Shown here: in pieces, positions 1 to 10,490 of the stretch
Layout: each line of letters begins with the position of its first letter
Numbering within the stretch: position 1 is the first letter of the stretch
NCBI GenBank assembly: GCA_033961575.1
Contig: CM066732.1
Coordinates: forward strand, 75,430,687-75,494,686
Length of the DNA: 64,000 bases
From: Aselliscus stoliczkanus
Taxonomy: Eukaryota; Chordata; Mammalia; Chiroptera; Hipposideridae
Direction: 5' to 3'
Position numbers and translations under genes: made by a program
Notes under the pieces: model-generated
Seen by the model: only the letters and a program-made list of their open reading frames with translations
Database searches by the model: none
What the model was told of the DNA's origin: nothing

Positions 1-277
1 GAAACTTTGCGAAAGTAAGTCTTGAAAGGTTTTTCTGACTCTCAGTAACTTTTTTCAAAATGAAAAGCTGGTTTTTAAATTAGCTTGTTTGTACCTTTGA
101 ATGGGGTTGCTTTGGCATGTTAGGAGGGGCCCTGACCAGGCCTTTTCCTGGAAGGAGGGAAGAGGGAACTGCTTCCCTAAGACAAAGGCCCCACTATGTC
201 CTTATCAGGATATGCGAAGCCTTAATAAGCGGTTGACTAAAATGCACCAGGGAAAACCTTCAAAAAAGAATAACTTC
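1..277. other. No gene seen; unique intergenic sequence
   Basis: No repeat, RNA or coding signal recognised. A frame from 101 runs into the first SINE and is spurious. Confidence 0.6.
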
Positions 278-382
278 TGCCGGCCAAGTGGCACGGTGGT
301 TAAGCGCTGGCTTGGGAACCCAGTGGCCCCGGTTCGGGTCCCACATATGAGGGCCAGTGACACTGCCCTCAAAAAAGAAAAA
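278..382 (+). repeat. Short tRNA-derived bat SINE
   Basis: Head with A box GTGGCACGGTGGTTAAG and B box GGTTCGGGTCCC, ending ACTGCCCTC and an A-rich tail. Flanked by a direct repeat (AGAATAACTTC). Confidence 0.88.
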
Positions 383-507
383 AGAATAACTTCCCCTGAA
401 ATGTTGCCATCATCTCATATTGCTTAATTTAAACAAATTATTGAGTATAGGCTACATGGAAAATATTCAGCTATTTAAAAGTAACTTAAAAAAAAAACAC
501 CTTTCAG

Positions 508-611
508 GACGGCTGAGTGGCGCGGTGGTTAAGTGCTGGCTTGGGACGCCAGCGGCCCCGGTTCGGGTCCCACATATGAAGGCCAGTGACACTGCCCTCA
601 AAAAAAAAAAA
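508..611 (+). repeat. Short tRNA-derived bat SINE
   Basis: Same short type: A box GTGGCGCGGTGGTTAAG, B box GGTTCGGGTCCC, ends in about 13 A. Confidence 0.88.
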
Positions 612-739
612 CTTTAAAGTTGTCACATTTTAATTTTGTACAATATTTTATTCAAAATGTTTAACTGATCTATGTTAATATATTATGGAATAAAATAACA
701 TAATACATTTACTTTTTATTTATTAAACAAGTATATTGT

Positions 740-930
740 GCTTACTACATACCAGACTATTCTAAGTGGTTTGCAAATATCAACTCCTGTGATCTTCAAA
801 CCACCCTGCTAGGTAGGTACTATTATATTATTTTTACATTTTTTTTATAAGGAAGCTGGAGCACAGTCAAGAAATTCAGCCCTGCTCACACAGCCAGGTT
901 TGGGTGGACTCAGGTCCACATTCCCAACCT
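740..930 (-). repeat. MIR
   Basis: Reverse-oriented MIR core: TAGGTAGGTACTATTATATT, then a decayed AAGGAAGCTGGAGCACAG and CACACAGCCAGG. Confidence 0.65.
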
Positions 931-2139
931 GTGGTATAAAGCGGCTTCCAAGCCTCTGTGGGAATTCCCACTAACTAAAATGACTCCAGATCATCAATTC
1001 TGACTCGGTTTTTTACACATTTGTTACTGGTAACCTACCAAAATTGGATAAATACTGTTAAGGATAGTTCGAATTTCTGATGTGCCAGGTTAATGAAAGA
1101 ATGTCTGTCTCACAGCTACGATATAATAATGCAGAGAATGCAAGATGGAAGCTCTTAGGAAACTGAACAATAGTGTGGGACTCAGGCAGATCTGGATGAG
1201 AATCCTAATTCACCTGCTCTGAATGTTTATGTCAGTTTCACATGATGCTGAATAAAAGGAAGTGAGGCATGTCTCTCCTTCCAGGAGTTTCCAGTTGTGT
1301 GGGCCATGTTTGCTTCTGATTGACGCTAGGTCTACCCAAAGTCACCACATTAAACATTTTGGTCAGACTTTCTACAACTTTTCAGTATTTTAATATTCAT
1401 CTCTAGGGAAGCCCAAGACAAACAAGCAAATGCAGCTTTTAAGAACTGATGAATGAGCTTCTTTCAGGTGAAATGTTCTAGTGTTGATTCAATTTTAAGT
1501 TGGTTTTGAAAGATCTCCTTTGAGTGCCTTCCCACCTCATTGCTGGGAGGCAACCTCCCAGCGCAGGACCTTGCCACGGGGACCACCCTGTGTTGCCAAG
1601 GCGGGTAGCTGAGACTCCACAAACCTTTGTGAGTATTAATTCAGTTCCCTTCCACAAAACAAAGAGTAAATCTTTGGTTTGAAGAAAAGGCCCAAGCCAT
1701 AGATATGTAAATATAATACATTTTACAAGTCAAATGGTGTAGAAAGCTTTCACCTCTTTGAAGCTAGAACTGGGAATAACTGTTCCACAGTCACGCTCAC
1801 CACGAAAGACTCTGTCTGGGGTGTAGACGGTGTGACCCAGGTCTGAAATGGTTCTGGCAGCTGTGGTCTCCAGGGGCTCTGTGCACACCGCCCTCCACCC
1901 ATGGTCCCACAGCACCCCCAGAGGGGAGGGGCAAGGTCACATCTCAATGAGAATCTCAAACTTGGATTAAAGTGGGGGGGGGCCTTTTAATTCAGGGGCT
2001 TGATTAGGATAGGGAAATTACGTGATGTAGCATGTTTGGGTTGGAAAAAGCAAGATGAGGATTTTAAAGTGAGGGGTTTTGAAGCAGCTCAGGCATGAAC
2101 TGCTTGTCGATGTTTCCTATTAAAGAATTGATTGCTCTT
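931..2139. other. Intergenic, no gene seen
   Basis: Mostly unique sequence after the MIR. It holds a palindromic kappaB-like GGGAATTCCC at 960-969. No splice-bounded coding frame. Confidence 0.6.
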
Positions 2140-2248
2140 GGGCTGGCTGAGTGGCGAAGCGGTTAAGCGCTGGCTTCAGAAGCCAGCGGCTCCGGTTCGG
2201 ATCCCACATATGAGGGCCAGTGACACTGCCCTCGAGAAAAAAAAAAAA
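2140..2248 (+). repeat. Short SINE with CAG in the anticodon-like loop
   Basis: Same family, but the loop of the anticodon-like stem reads TTCAGAA where most copies read TTGGGAA; A box GTGGCGAAGCGGTTAAG. Imperfect flanking repeats AAAGAATTGATTG / AAAGAGTTGATTG. Confidence 0.86.
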
Positions 2249-2474
2249 AAGAGTTGATTGGTCTTTGGGGAAATTCCTGTAATGAACAATCAAGTTGTTT
2301 GCCTGGGCAAGAGTGTCTTGGAATAGTAGAGTTATTGTAATGAACAATGGAAGAACAAAGTCATGTTAACGTAGACAGTAAACTAATGGGGTAGTTTCAG
2401 CCTCAGTCTGATTAGTCATTAGGCCTAGAATAAGGTTCTGAGGAACACGAGGACACATGACAGGCACACTTTCT

Positions 2475-2880
2475 TTTTCTTTCTTTCTAAAAATATTTTA
2501 TTGGGAATTGGGGAAGGGGAACAGTGTTGGGGAATTGGGGAAGGGGAACAGCCAACTTGTTGTCCTTCAATCTTAGTTGTGGAGGGCGCAGCTAACTCAG
2601 CTCCAAGTCCAGTCGACATCTGGCTGCCCGATGGCAGCTCACAGCCGCTCAACTCAAGGTGCCGTGTTCAGTGTTAGTTGCTGGTGGATCCCATGTGGGA
2701 GAAAATTGGCAACCTTGTTGTTAGGAACACATGCTCTCAGCAGCTGAGCCATCCTGCCGCCTGTTGGCAGCTCAGCAGAAGCTCAGCTCAGGCACAGCTC
2801 ACTGGCCCATGTGGGAATTGAAATGGCTACTCTGTTGCTCAGAACTCACACTCTTACCCAACTGAGCCATTCAGCCAGCC
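2475..2880 (-). repeat. VES-type dimeric tRNA SINE
   Basis: Read on minus: head GGCTCAGTTGGGTAAGAG, second tRNA-like unit GGCTCAGCTGCTGAGAGC, then CCTCCACAACTAAGATTGAA and a duplicated CCCCTTCCCCAATTCCCCAA tail. Flanked by TGACAGGCACACTTT / TGACAGATACATTTT. Confidence 0.85.
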
Positions 2881-3100
2881 TGACAGATACATTTTAATAA
2901 ATTAAAAAGATTAAAAATTCATGACATGATCTGATGGGAGAGGGTTGTTGGGAGTACCGAGGAGGGAGCTTACAGAGGAAACTGTAGACAGGAAGCACTG
3001 AGGAAGAGAAGAAAGATGGAAACAAGTTTTTATCTGTTCTATAATTCCACACATAATTGAAAAGCCTTAGCTGCAATCTCTGTTAAAAAGCTGGTAGTTC

Positions 3101-3521
3101 GGGCTGGCCAAGTGGCATGTTGGTTAAGAGTTGTCTTGGGATGCCAGTTCTGAGCAGCAGGGCCCCGGTTCAGATCCCACATATGAGGGTCAGTGATGCT
3201 GCGCCCTCTACAGCTAAGATGGTGAACAACAGCTCAACCTGGAGCTGGGCTGCTGTGGGTTGCAAGCGTCGCCATAGGCTGCAGCCCCTGCTGCAGTGGG
3301 CTGCCATGAGCTACCGTGAGTGGCTGGCAGCCAGCATGAGTGGCCAGCAGCGGGCATGAGCGGCTGTCCAATGGCCAGCGAGCAACTGCGTCATCCAGGA
3401 GAAGCACAATGATAATACCAACATGGGCAAGTGAAGAGACATCCTCCACAGCTAGACCGAAGAACAAAAGGACAGCAACTTGTTGATTCCCCTCCCCCAA
3501 TTCCCCAATTTTTTTTTTTTT
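3101..3521 (+). repeat. Long SINE with a hybrid VES/short-type head
   Basis: The head combines CTTGGGATGCCAG (short family) with TTCTGAGCAGCAGGGCC, typical of VES heads, then the long body (CTACAGCTAAGATGGTGAAC ... GGAGCTGGGCTGC). The 3' end lacks AATAAA and carries a T run before the flanking repeat (AAGCTGGTAGTTC / AAGCCGGTAGTTC). Confidence 0.82.
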
Positions 3522-3599
3522 AAAGCCGGTAGTTCATATCACAAATTCACACTGTGAAGGGCCCATATAATTCAGCTACTTGTGAAGAGTAACAGTAGG

Positions 3600-3795
3600 T
3601 ATCATTTCTCAAACAGTGGCTATATGCTGGGCATTGTAGATACATGATCACTCTGAGGGTTGGCATTATTATCCCAATTTTGCAGATGAGAAAACGGAGG
3701 TTCAGGGAGGTTTAGTCACTTGTCTCAGGTGATGTAGCCAAGAAAAGTGGAGGTTCTGGGATTCCAACCCTGCCACTTCTGCCTCCAAAGCTCCT
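3600..3795 (-). repeat. MIR
   Basis: ATTATCCCAATTTTGCAGAT followed by GAGAAAACGGAGGTTCAG and GGGATTCCAACCCTGCC, the reverse complement of the MIR core. Confidence 0.75.
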
Positions 3796-4394
3796 TTTCA
3801 CCAGGCTGGTTAGGATGAGTCTCCTCATTTACTGAAGATGTCCTCCACAGCTGTCATTTTCCACAGCTGCTGTTGTTAACCTTAAGTCACCCTGGCTGTC
3901 ACATAAACCATTTTACTCTGAGAGGCCCTTTGCTGCCACTACTATTTTATAAAATTTTCTTATTGGAAAAGTTGGAAAGGCATCTCATAGAAGTGTTAAA
4001 AAAGGAACTAATAGAGTTGCCGGAAATGCATAGGAAACTCAGTTTCCTATGAACTCATCACACAGCTGTGGACATAGTCTCAGCTCACTGGGCTTGGGTG
4101 GGTGAGAGGCCTTCAGCCACTGGCAGAGGGATCTCAGACACCTCTGGTCCCAGCTCATGGGGCGGTCCCAGTGAGGAGGGTTCTTGAGAGCAAATGGTGG
4201 GAATCCACCAGCAAAGGACAGAGAAAACTCTGCTTCTTCCGAGCCTATTGGGGGAAATTTGTTGAAGATAATTTGTGATTTCAGCTAACGCTCTGGGGCA
4301 GTGAGCACATGCCTATTGGGCCTGGGGGAGGTCACTCCAAGGGGCACTTTTCAAAGGACCAGCAGGCACCAACCACCCTTGGTGGCTATCATGA

Positions 4395-4655
4395 CAGAGG
4401 CGGTCTGCAGAGTGATTGCCCAGCCATTGGAGGGTCAGACCAATCTGGGTCCCACTCTGGGCCCTAATCTGTGTGACCCTGGGCTACTGGCTTAACCTCT
4501 CTGCTTCTCAGCTTCTCTTCTATAAAGAGGGCGAGGCAACTGCCCTGCAGAGTTGCTGTGATGCTTAACTGTCACTAACAGTGTCTGTAAAGCTCTGACA
4601 AAGTGCCCCACATATAGTATGGCTCAGTAGATGACAGCGCCTGCTATTAGGATTA
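4395..4655 (+). repeat. MIR
   Basis: TGTGTGACCCTGGGCTACTG, CTTAACCTCTCTGCTTCTCA and AAAGTGCCCCACATATAGTA follow MIR order. Confidence 0.7.
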
Positions 4656-5924
4656 TTCATTTTAGTAACATTGAGAGGCTATCTGACCACCTCCCTTTGG
4701 CATGCAATCCCCTCCAAGCAGCCCTCCTTCCTTTACCATTCGGGATTGTCCAGGACCTGAGGAACCAGATCCTCTAAAGACAAACTGGAGCATCTAGTTG
4801 TCTTTAGTATGTTCCCTGACCTTGTTCCTCGCCCCAGGACTCCACCCTCAGTCCATCTTGGCCACAGGACATGGTTCCCTGGTCGGGAGACCAGATGGAT
4901 ACAAAGAGCCCATTCAGTATAGAGCTGACCAACAGGAGCTGCCATAGGGCTAGACAAGGAGTGACAGTTGACGAGGTACCTCACCAAAGACGGCAAACTG
5001 AAGGTTGTTATGGGCTCAGGTGCAAGCCTGGAGGCTCCTGACCTCTGATGGCCCTGTGGAGACGAGACCTCTGCTCCTGCGGTCAGCAGTGAGCCAGGCT
5101 GCAGGCTGCTCAGAAGCCACGTCTCAGTGGAAGCACAACCTGAGTATAGAGTGTGATGAACACCCCTCTTCTGGGGCCCTGCCAGCTGGTCGGGCGCAGC
5201 CTCAGGCCAGCCAGGTGCTCCCACCCTGCTTAGGAGGAAAGTGAACTTTTATTGTGGAGACACTTCCTTTCCTTCTACCAGCCCACTTGTGGGAAAGGCA
5301 GGGAAAGAGCGAGCTCTGGCTCCTGTAGCAGCAACATTAACTGTGTTTGAGAGAATGAAGGATGGATGAGCTCTGTGTGCCCACAAATACACCCTCCACA
5401 CGCTATTAAGTGGAAGAATGAAAGCATCTCATAGAGCATTTGCATAGTATAATCCTATCAATAAACAAAACAAAAAAAACTACACTCAAATGTTTTGCCT
5501 GCCAGGATTCCTAGTTATGAGCAAAAGAAACTAATTCTGGATAATTTAGGAAAAAAAAGGAAAGTTGTGAGAAGGATTGGAGGGAGCCCTTAGAATCTCC
5601 AGGGGGGCTAGAGAGCCAGAGAGAAGAGCCATGAGCTCATCACTGCAGCCTGGGCTGTTCTGCTGTGGCTGGAATGGGTTTCACACAGTCTTCCCACTAT
5701 TAGCCTCTGATTCAAGGTCTAGGCAGAAGGGTGTGACTTCTGGACCCTTCGTCATGTGCCCAGGCAAGGGAGGCTGGGAATGTGAATGCCTGGCATTCTT
5801 TGCTTCTCTTTAGGGCATCCCCTAAACATAAGAAGTAGATTCAGATGACAAATCTGAGTGACAAATATCCCAAGATGTTAATAATGGTTATCTCTGTGTG
5901 GTTGGAGGAAGGGGTGGGTTTTTT

Positions 5925-6180
5925 GTAACTTATTATGGAGAATTTCAAACATATACCGCTATAGAAAGAATATTAAAATGAAATCCCCACCTTCAGTTTC
6001 AGCTCATGGCAATTTTGTTTCATTTATACTTCCATCCACCTTCTTTCCCCATCCTATACAGAAGTAAACACCAGTCATCATATCACGTAGGTTCCTCCTT
6101 AACTATCTTAGTACTTATCCTTAAAAGATAACGCCTATATTTTAAATACATAACCTTAATGCCTTATCACACCTAAAAAA
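5925..6180. repeat. Possible old LINE-1 3' UTR fragment
   Basis: GAGAATTTCAAACATATACC and a pyrimidine-rich CATCCACCTT stretch resemble L1M-type 3' UTR remnants. Recognised only by pattern. Confidence 0.35.
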
Positions 6181-6593
6181 ATGAATTAACAACAATTCAG
6201 AGAGATTTCTTTTACTCTCTTCTTTTTGAGTTTCTCTATTACTTTAATTATTAGGAGAAAAAAATTACACTGTTTCCATTTTTAGTTTGTAATCCAGTCC
6301 TAAGGAGAAAGGCCAGTGGTGGGACACAGCAGTATAACCCAGGAGGCCGTGGGCATGACTTGGGTTACAATTAACAGCAGCTCCTGGAGCGTGGGCTCTG
6401 AGGCTGAGGACAGTGAAGCAGTGAGGCTAAAGGCCATGAGAAGTCACCTGGGCCTTCACCTGTGCTGCTCTCTAAGGAGGAGGTTTGCCTATTTTCAGTC
6501 TGTGTGTCCTGTCATATGGCAGGAGAACCTGGCTGTGGTTGGCTGCCAAGCTCAGAGGTGACAGCCCGGAGTGGAGACAGACCAACCCCTCAA

Positions 6594-6594
<1 letters not shown>

Positions 6595-6682
<88 letters not shown>

Positions 6683-6692
6683 CACACACACA
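6595..6692. repeat. Compound (CT)n-(CA)n microsatellite
   Basis: About 24 CT units pass directly into about 20 CA units, interrupted once by CTCT. Encodes nothing, although it opens spurious repetitive frames on both strands. Confidence 0.97.
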
Positions 6693-6950
6693 CTCCTAAG
6701 GAGAAGACTCAAACCGATCTAATTATATCCTGAGCAGTGGGCATGTTTATGACCTTTGGAAGCCCTGAGAGCTTGCCCTGAGTCCCTGGATGGGCCTAGG
6801 CAGATCAGAGACAGTGAGCAGAGGGAGGGCCATTGTGAGTTGGAGAGCCATCCCAGCAGGTGCCCACCTCATGCGAGGTCTGTGTTGGCAGAGAGCTTGG
6901 TTTTAGGGAGAAGACCTGGGTGCTGATGACGGTTAAAAAGCCACAGAGAA

Positions 6951-7061
6951 GGGCCGGCCGAGTGGCGTGGTGGTTAAGCTCTGGCTTGGGAAGCCAGCGG
7001 CCCCGGTTCGGGTCCCACATATGAGGGCCAGTGACACTGCGCTCAAAAAACAAACAAACAA
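6951..7061 (+). repeat. Short tRNA-derived bat SINE
   Basis: A box GTGGCGTGGTGGTTAAG, B box GGTTCGGGTCCC, CAAA-rich tail. Flanking repeat AAAGCCACAGAGA / AAAACCACAGAGA. Confidence 0.88.
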
Positions 7062-7074
7062 AAAACCACAGAGA

Positions 7075-7670
7075 TCACTATGACACAGGGTCAGGTGGTG
7101 GCCTGGGCAGCAGCTCCCATAGGGGACAGTCTTGTGGACTACAAAATTACTGATTCTAGACTGCACACTGGACAGGCCTTGGTCCACACGGCTGGAACCG
7201 ATAGTGAGCTCTGTGCCTTTGGGGACATGGGATCAATGTCTGTCTCCTTTTTACTGAGGTCAAACAGAACAAACCCAACTGTGACAGGATTGGATGGTCC
7301 CTCCATGTCCTTTGCCAGGGCTGGGGCCTCACAAAAGAAAAGGGTAAACAAAAATGGGGGGAGGGTGCTTTGAATAGTATTTTTTCAGTTAGGAACTGTA
7401 AGGAACCACCAATGACCACCCGACCCATTCCAGGCCTTCTATAGATGACAGCAGCAGCCTCCAGGAAGGCTCAGTGACTGCCCCAAACCAATGCAAGTTC
7501 CTAGGAGCACTAAACCAGATCCAAAGAGCCAGCTTGGAACCTCAAATTCTTGCCTGGGTTTGGACAGACGAGAAAGGACAAGGTTTTCCATCAGGGGAAT
7601 GTGCTAAAGTGGGTGTCCATCTGGAGCCCCTCAAGGAGAACACAGGACTCTATGGCCAGGGGGCAGGAGC
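7075..7670. other. Intergenic, no gene seen
   Basis: Unique sequence with only short, overlapping, unrelated frames on both strands. Confidence 0.55.
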
Positions 7671-7685
7671 AGGACCAGATTACAG

Positions 7686-7812
7686 CCAGATTTTTTATTT
7701 TTTGTTTTTATTTTTTTGAGGGCAGTGTCACTGGCCCTCATACGTGGGACCCAAACCGGGGCCGCCAGCTTCCCAAGCCAGCGCTTAACCACCGCACCAC
7801 TCGGCCAGCCCC
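7686..7812 (-). repeat. Short tRNA-derived bat SINE
   Basis: Minus-strand copy with a T-rich left end (the A tail). Perfect 15-bp target duplication AGGACCAGATTACAG at 7671-7685 and 7813-7827. Confidence 0.92.
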
Positions 7813-8113
7813 AGGACCAGATTACAGAAGGCTAGGGACGTCTAGACTTACCTACAGGCAATATGGAGCCACACTATCCAGTGACATCACAGGATAAAGA
7901 GCAACACTGATAGCAGAGCGTAGGCTACAGAGTGAGCTGTAAGGGAGACCAGGTTGGAAGCTGCTGCAATTGCCCAGGAGTGAGAAAAAAAAGACCTTTA
8001 CAGAAAGGTGGCTCTCAGGAAGGAAGAAACCCCACAATCAAACAAAATGATCGTGTATGTGTACATGTGATTGCATGTGTGTGCCTGCATGCATGCAAGC
8101 AAGAAATAATCCA

Positions 8114-8468
8114 GGGCAGGCCGGGTGGCTTAATTGGTTAGAGCGCAAGCCGGTTCTATTCCCACATGGGCCAGTGAGCTGCACCCAAGCTGAGCTGCAG
8201 CTGAGCTGCCAATGGGCAGCCGGATGGTTCAGCTGGTGAGAGCACGTGCTCTTAATAACAAGATTGCCAGTTAAACTCCTGCATTGGATGGTGGGCTGCA
8301 CCCCCTCTCCGCAACTAAATTGAACTCAGCGACTGAACTTGGAGTTGGGCGTGTGCCCTCCAAAACTAAGATTGAAGGACAACAACTTGACTTGGAGCTG
8401 ATGGGTTCTGGAAAAACACAATGTTCCACCCCCCCCAAAAAAAAAAAAATTAAATTAAAAAAAACAAA
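8114..8468 (+). repeat. VES-type dimeric tRNA SINE
   Basis: Two tRNA-like units (GGCTTAATTGGTTAGAGC, GGTTCAGCTGGTGAGAGC), then CAAAACTAAGATTGAAGGAC and an A-rich tail. Weak flanking repeat (AGAAATAATCCA / GAAGGAATCCA). Confidence 0.83.
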
Positions 8469-8480
8469 AGAAGGAATCCA

Positions 8481-9965
8481 GTTTCAGAAACCCCTCCAGT
8501 CCTGAGCCTTCATGGTTGCAGCAGTGCTAGGCTCAATCGCCAGGCTCAAGGATCTTTTTGGGACTCACTGACAAGTCTTCAACTCTCTCAACTCCTCCAG
8601 TCAGCTCCAGATCAAACCATAGTGTGGTTGCCATCAGCAAGTGGGTGACATGATGTGACATGTACAGCTGTGATGTTCTAAAGTTGATTAGACTCTTGTT
8701 GGCTGCAATATGCTACATGTGAGGCTGTGCAAAATTAGGAAAATTACAGCCAACTCCCACCCCCAAAATGGTAAGGAAGGCATGACATCTGGGAAAGTAC
8801 TTTTTAAAGACATACAACTTAAGTCACTTTGCAAAACAAGCTACCACAAAAAACACAAAACTTTATTTCCATCCTTCCCATTTCTTGACTAATTAGAGTT
8901 AATGTCCATACACATTTTATAAAATACATTTAGAAGAGCAAATAGTTGTTAATGAAAAACACCAGAAAACCATTGATCATGCTATGAGTGAAAGCTTTTT
9001 TCAGACACCACTTTTGATTGTGATTTCATGTCCTACTCACAGGCAAATTTTCTATTGGCACTATTGCTTCTGGTTCATGATTTGGATTAATAGTTCAACA
9101 TTTCCTGGTGTTCTGGAAGAACACTCTGCCGGCTACCAGGCCCAAACCAGCCTGTGATCCTCTGCAGAAGTGCATCAGGTCACACTCAGCCATTCCACAC
9201 TCAATCATTTCTGAAACGGTGGGAGCACTCATCCTGCCCACCCAGAGGTTTAGAACTGAGCCCAGGGCCGTTAGCAAAATGTTTGAGTCAGGTTCCGGGT
9301 TTGAGCCACTGGTTTAGAGGGAACAACGCGTGTGTTTGCGAAATTTCTGGTTTCCTTTGTGAAATGGAGTGCTGAGTCACCTTTCTGAGGTATTCCTGCA
9401 ACGTACTTTCTAGATTTCCAAAGGCTTTTTTTATTCCGTTTTTCCTTAATTGGGAAATGAGTACAATGAGTCGCCTAGTAAATGTCACAGGAGGTTTAAA
9501 GACACCGGTGTTGACAGCTAGGGGGCTGACAGCTAGGAGGTTCTAAGCTGAATGTGCCTTTTCTGTTTGCTCTGGCCTCTGCTCAAGATGCTGGAAAGAT
9601 TGCCTGGACTCTGTCCTGGGAAAAGGGTGCACTGGCCATCCCGTGTTGACTTACCTCCCAAATTATCTCCTTCAATGGCTACTTTGAGTTTTAATTGGAA
9701 CTTTCTGTTCCAACTGCTCAGTGAACTGGCCTGCTGTGATCTTGATAAGGGAAGGCAGCTTTCCTTTTTTTTTTCTGGCTTCCTAGCCCTGAATCTTAGC
9801 TTTGTTTCCAGCCTTGTTGTTTCACAGTCTATTGGAATAACCAAGGGCTCTGGAGAGGGTTCTATGACCCACTCTTTAGTAGGCAATGCCAGGGGGTGGG
9901 ACCAGGGTCAGGCTGGATGCATTCCTCACAGTGTCCGCTCTCTTTTTTCTTTTAAGATTGTTATG
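8481..9965. other. Intergenic, no gene seen
   Basis: Unique sequence. The 9533-9986 frames on opposite strands overlap and have no recognisable domain. Confidence 0.55.
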
Positions 9966-10070
9966 AAAATATGGAACGCTTCATGAATTTGCATGTCAGC
10001 CTTAAGCAGGGGCCATGCGAATCTTCTCTGTATTGTTCCAATTTTAGTATACGTGCTGCCGAAGCGAGAG
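9966..10070 (-). pseudogene. U6 snRNA pseudogene
   Basis: The minus strand reads as a near-complete U6: 5' CTCGCTTCGGCAGCAC, then TACTAAAATTGGAAC, the ACAGAGA box, and a 3' end CATGAAGCGTTCCATATTTTC. Several substitutions mark it as a copy. The catalytic AGC triad reads CGC (TTCGCATGG for TTAGCATGG), GCGCAAGGATGACACG is changed at four positions, and the first bases are altered. No TATA box or other snRNA promoter element is visible upstream (10071-10130), so it is probably a retroposed, silent copy. Confidence 0.92.
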
Positions 10071-10284
10071 CTCACAGTGTCCTCTTAACTCTCACTTTCT
10101 GCCTCAGAGGCCCACTGGGCACCCAAGGGTAAGGCTGAGCAAAGACTTCCCACAGCTCAGGAGTCATAGAACTATTGGTGACAAACCAAGGAAAAAGCTC
10201 CTTGATCTTGGAACCCACTTTGTGACTCTGCTCAGAGGACTCTCAGTGCCCCAGGGCAGACAGGCCACCATAGAATCGCTTGGG

Positions 10285-10490
10285 ACAGAGAGAGGCATTG
10301 TGGTCAGTGAGTCTCCTGACCTCACCACTTGCCAGCCATGAGGCCTTGAGCAGGTCACTTAACCTTTCTGTGCCTCAGCTTTCTCATCTTTAAATTGGGG
10401 GCTTTGGTAGTTTCTACCTATGTGATTGAAAGAAGCAATCCAAACATCTGACCCATGGTAAACTCTTACTAATGCAATCATTAATAGTAG
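10285..10490 (+). repeat. MIR
   Basis: GAGCAGGTCACTTAACCTTT, CTGTGCCTCAGCTTTCTCAT and GACCCATGGTAAACTCTTAC follow MIR order. Confidence 0.75.

Larger units (their letters stand above)
3796..6594. other. Intergenic, no gene seen
   Basis: A MIR (4395-4655) and a probable L1 fragment (5925-6180) in otherwise unique DNA. The overlapping frames at 4733-5244 on both strands show no domain and look like chance. Confidence 0.6.

Noticed and set aside
6462..6733. Frames with long SLSLSL and HTHTHT runs
   Set aside because: They are translations of the CT/CA microsatellite.
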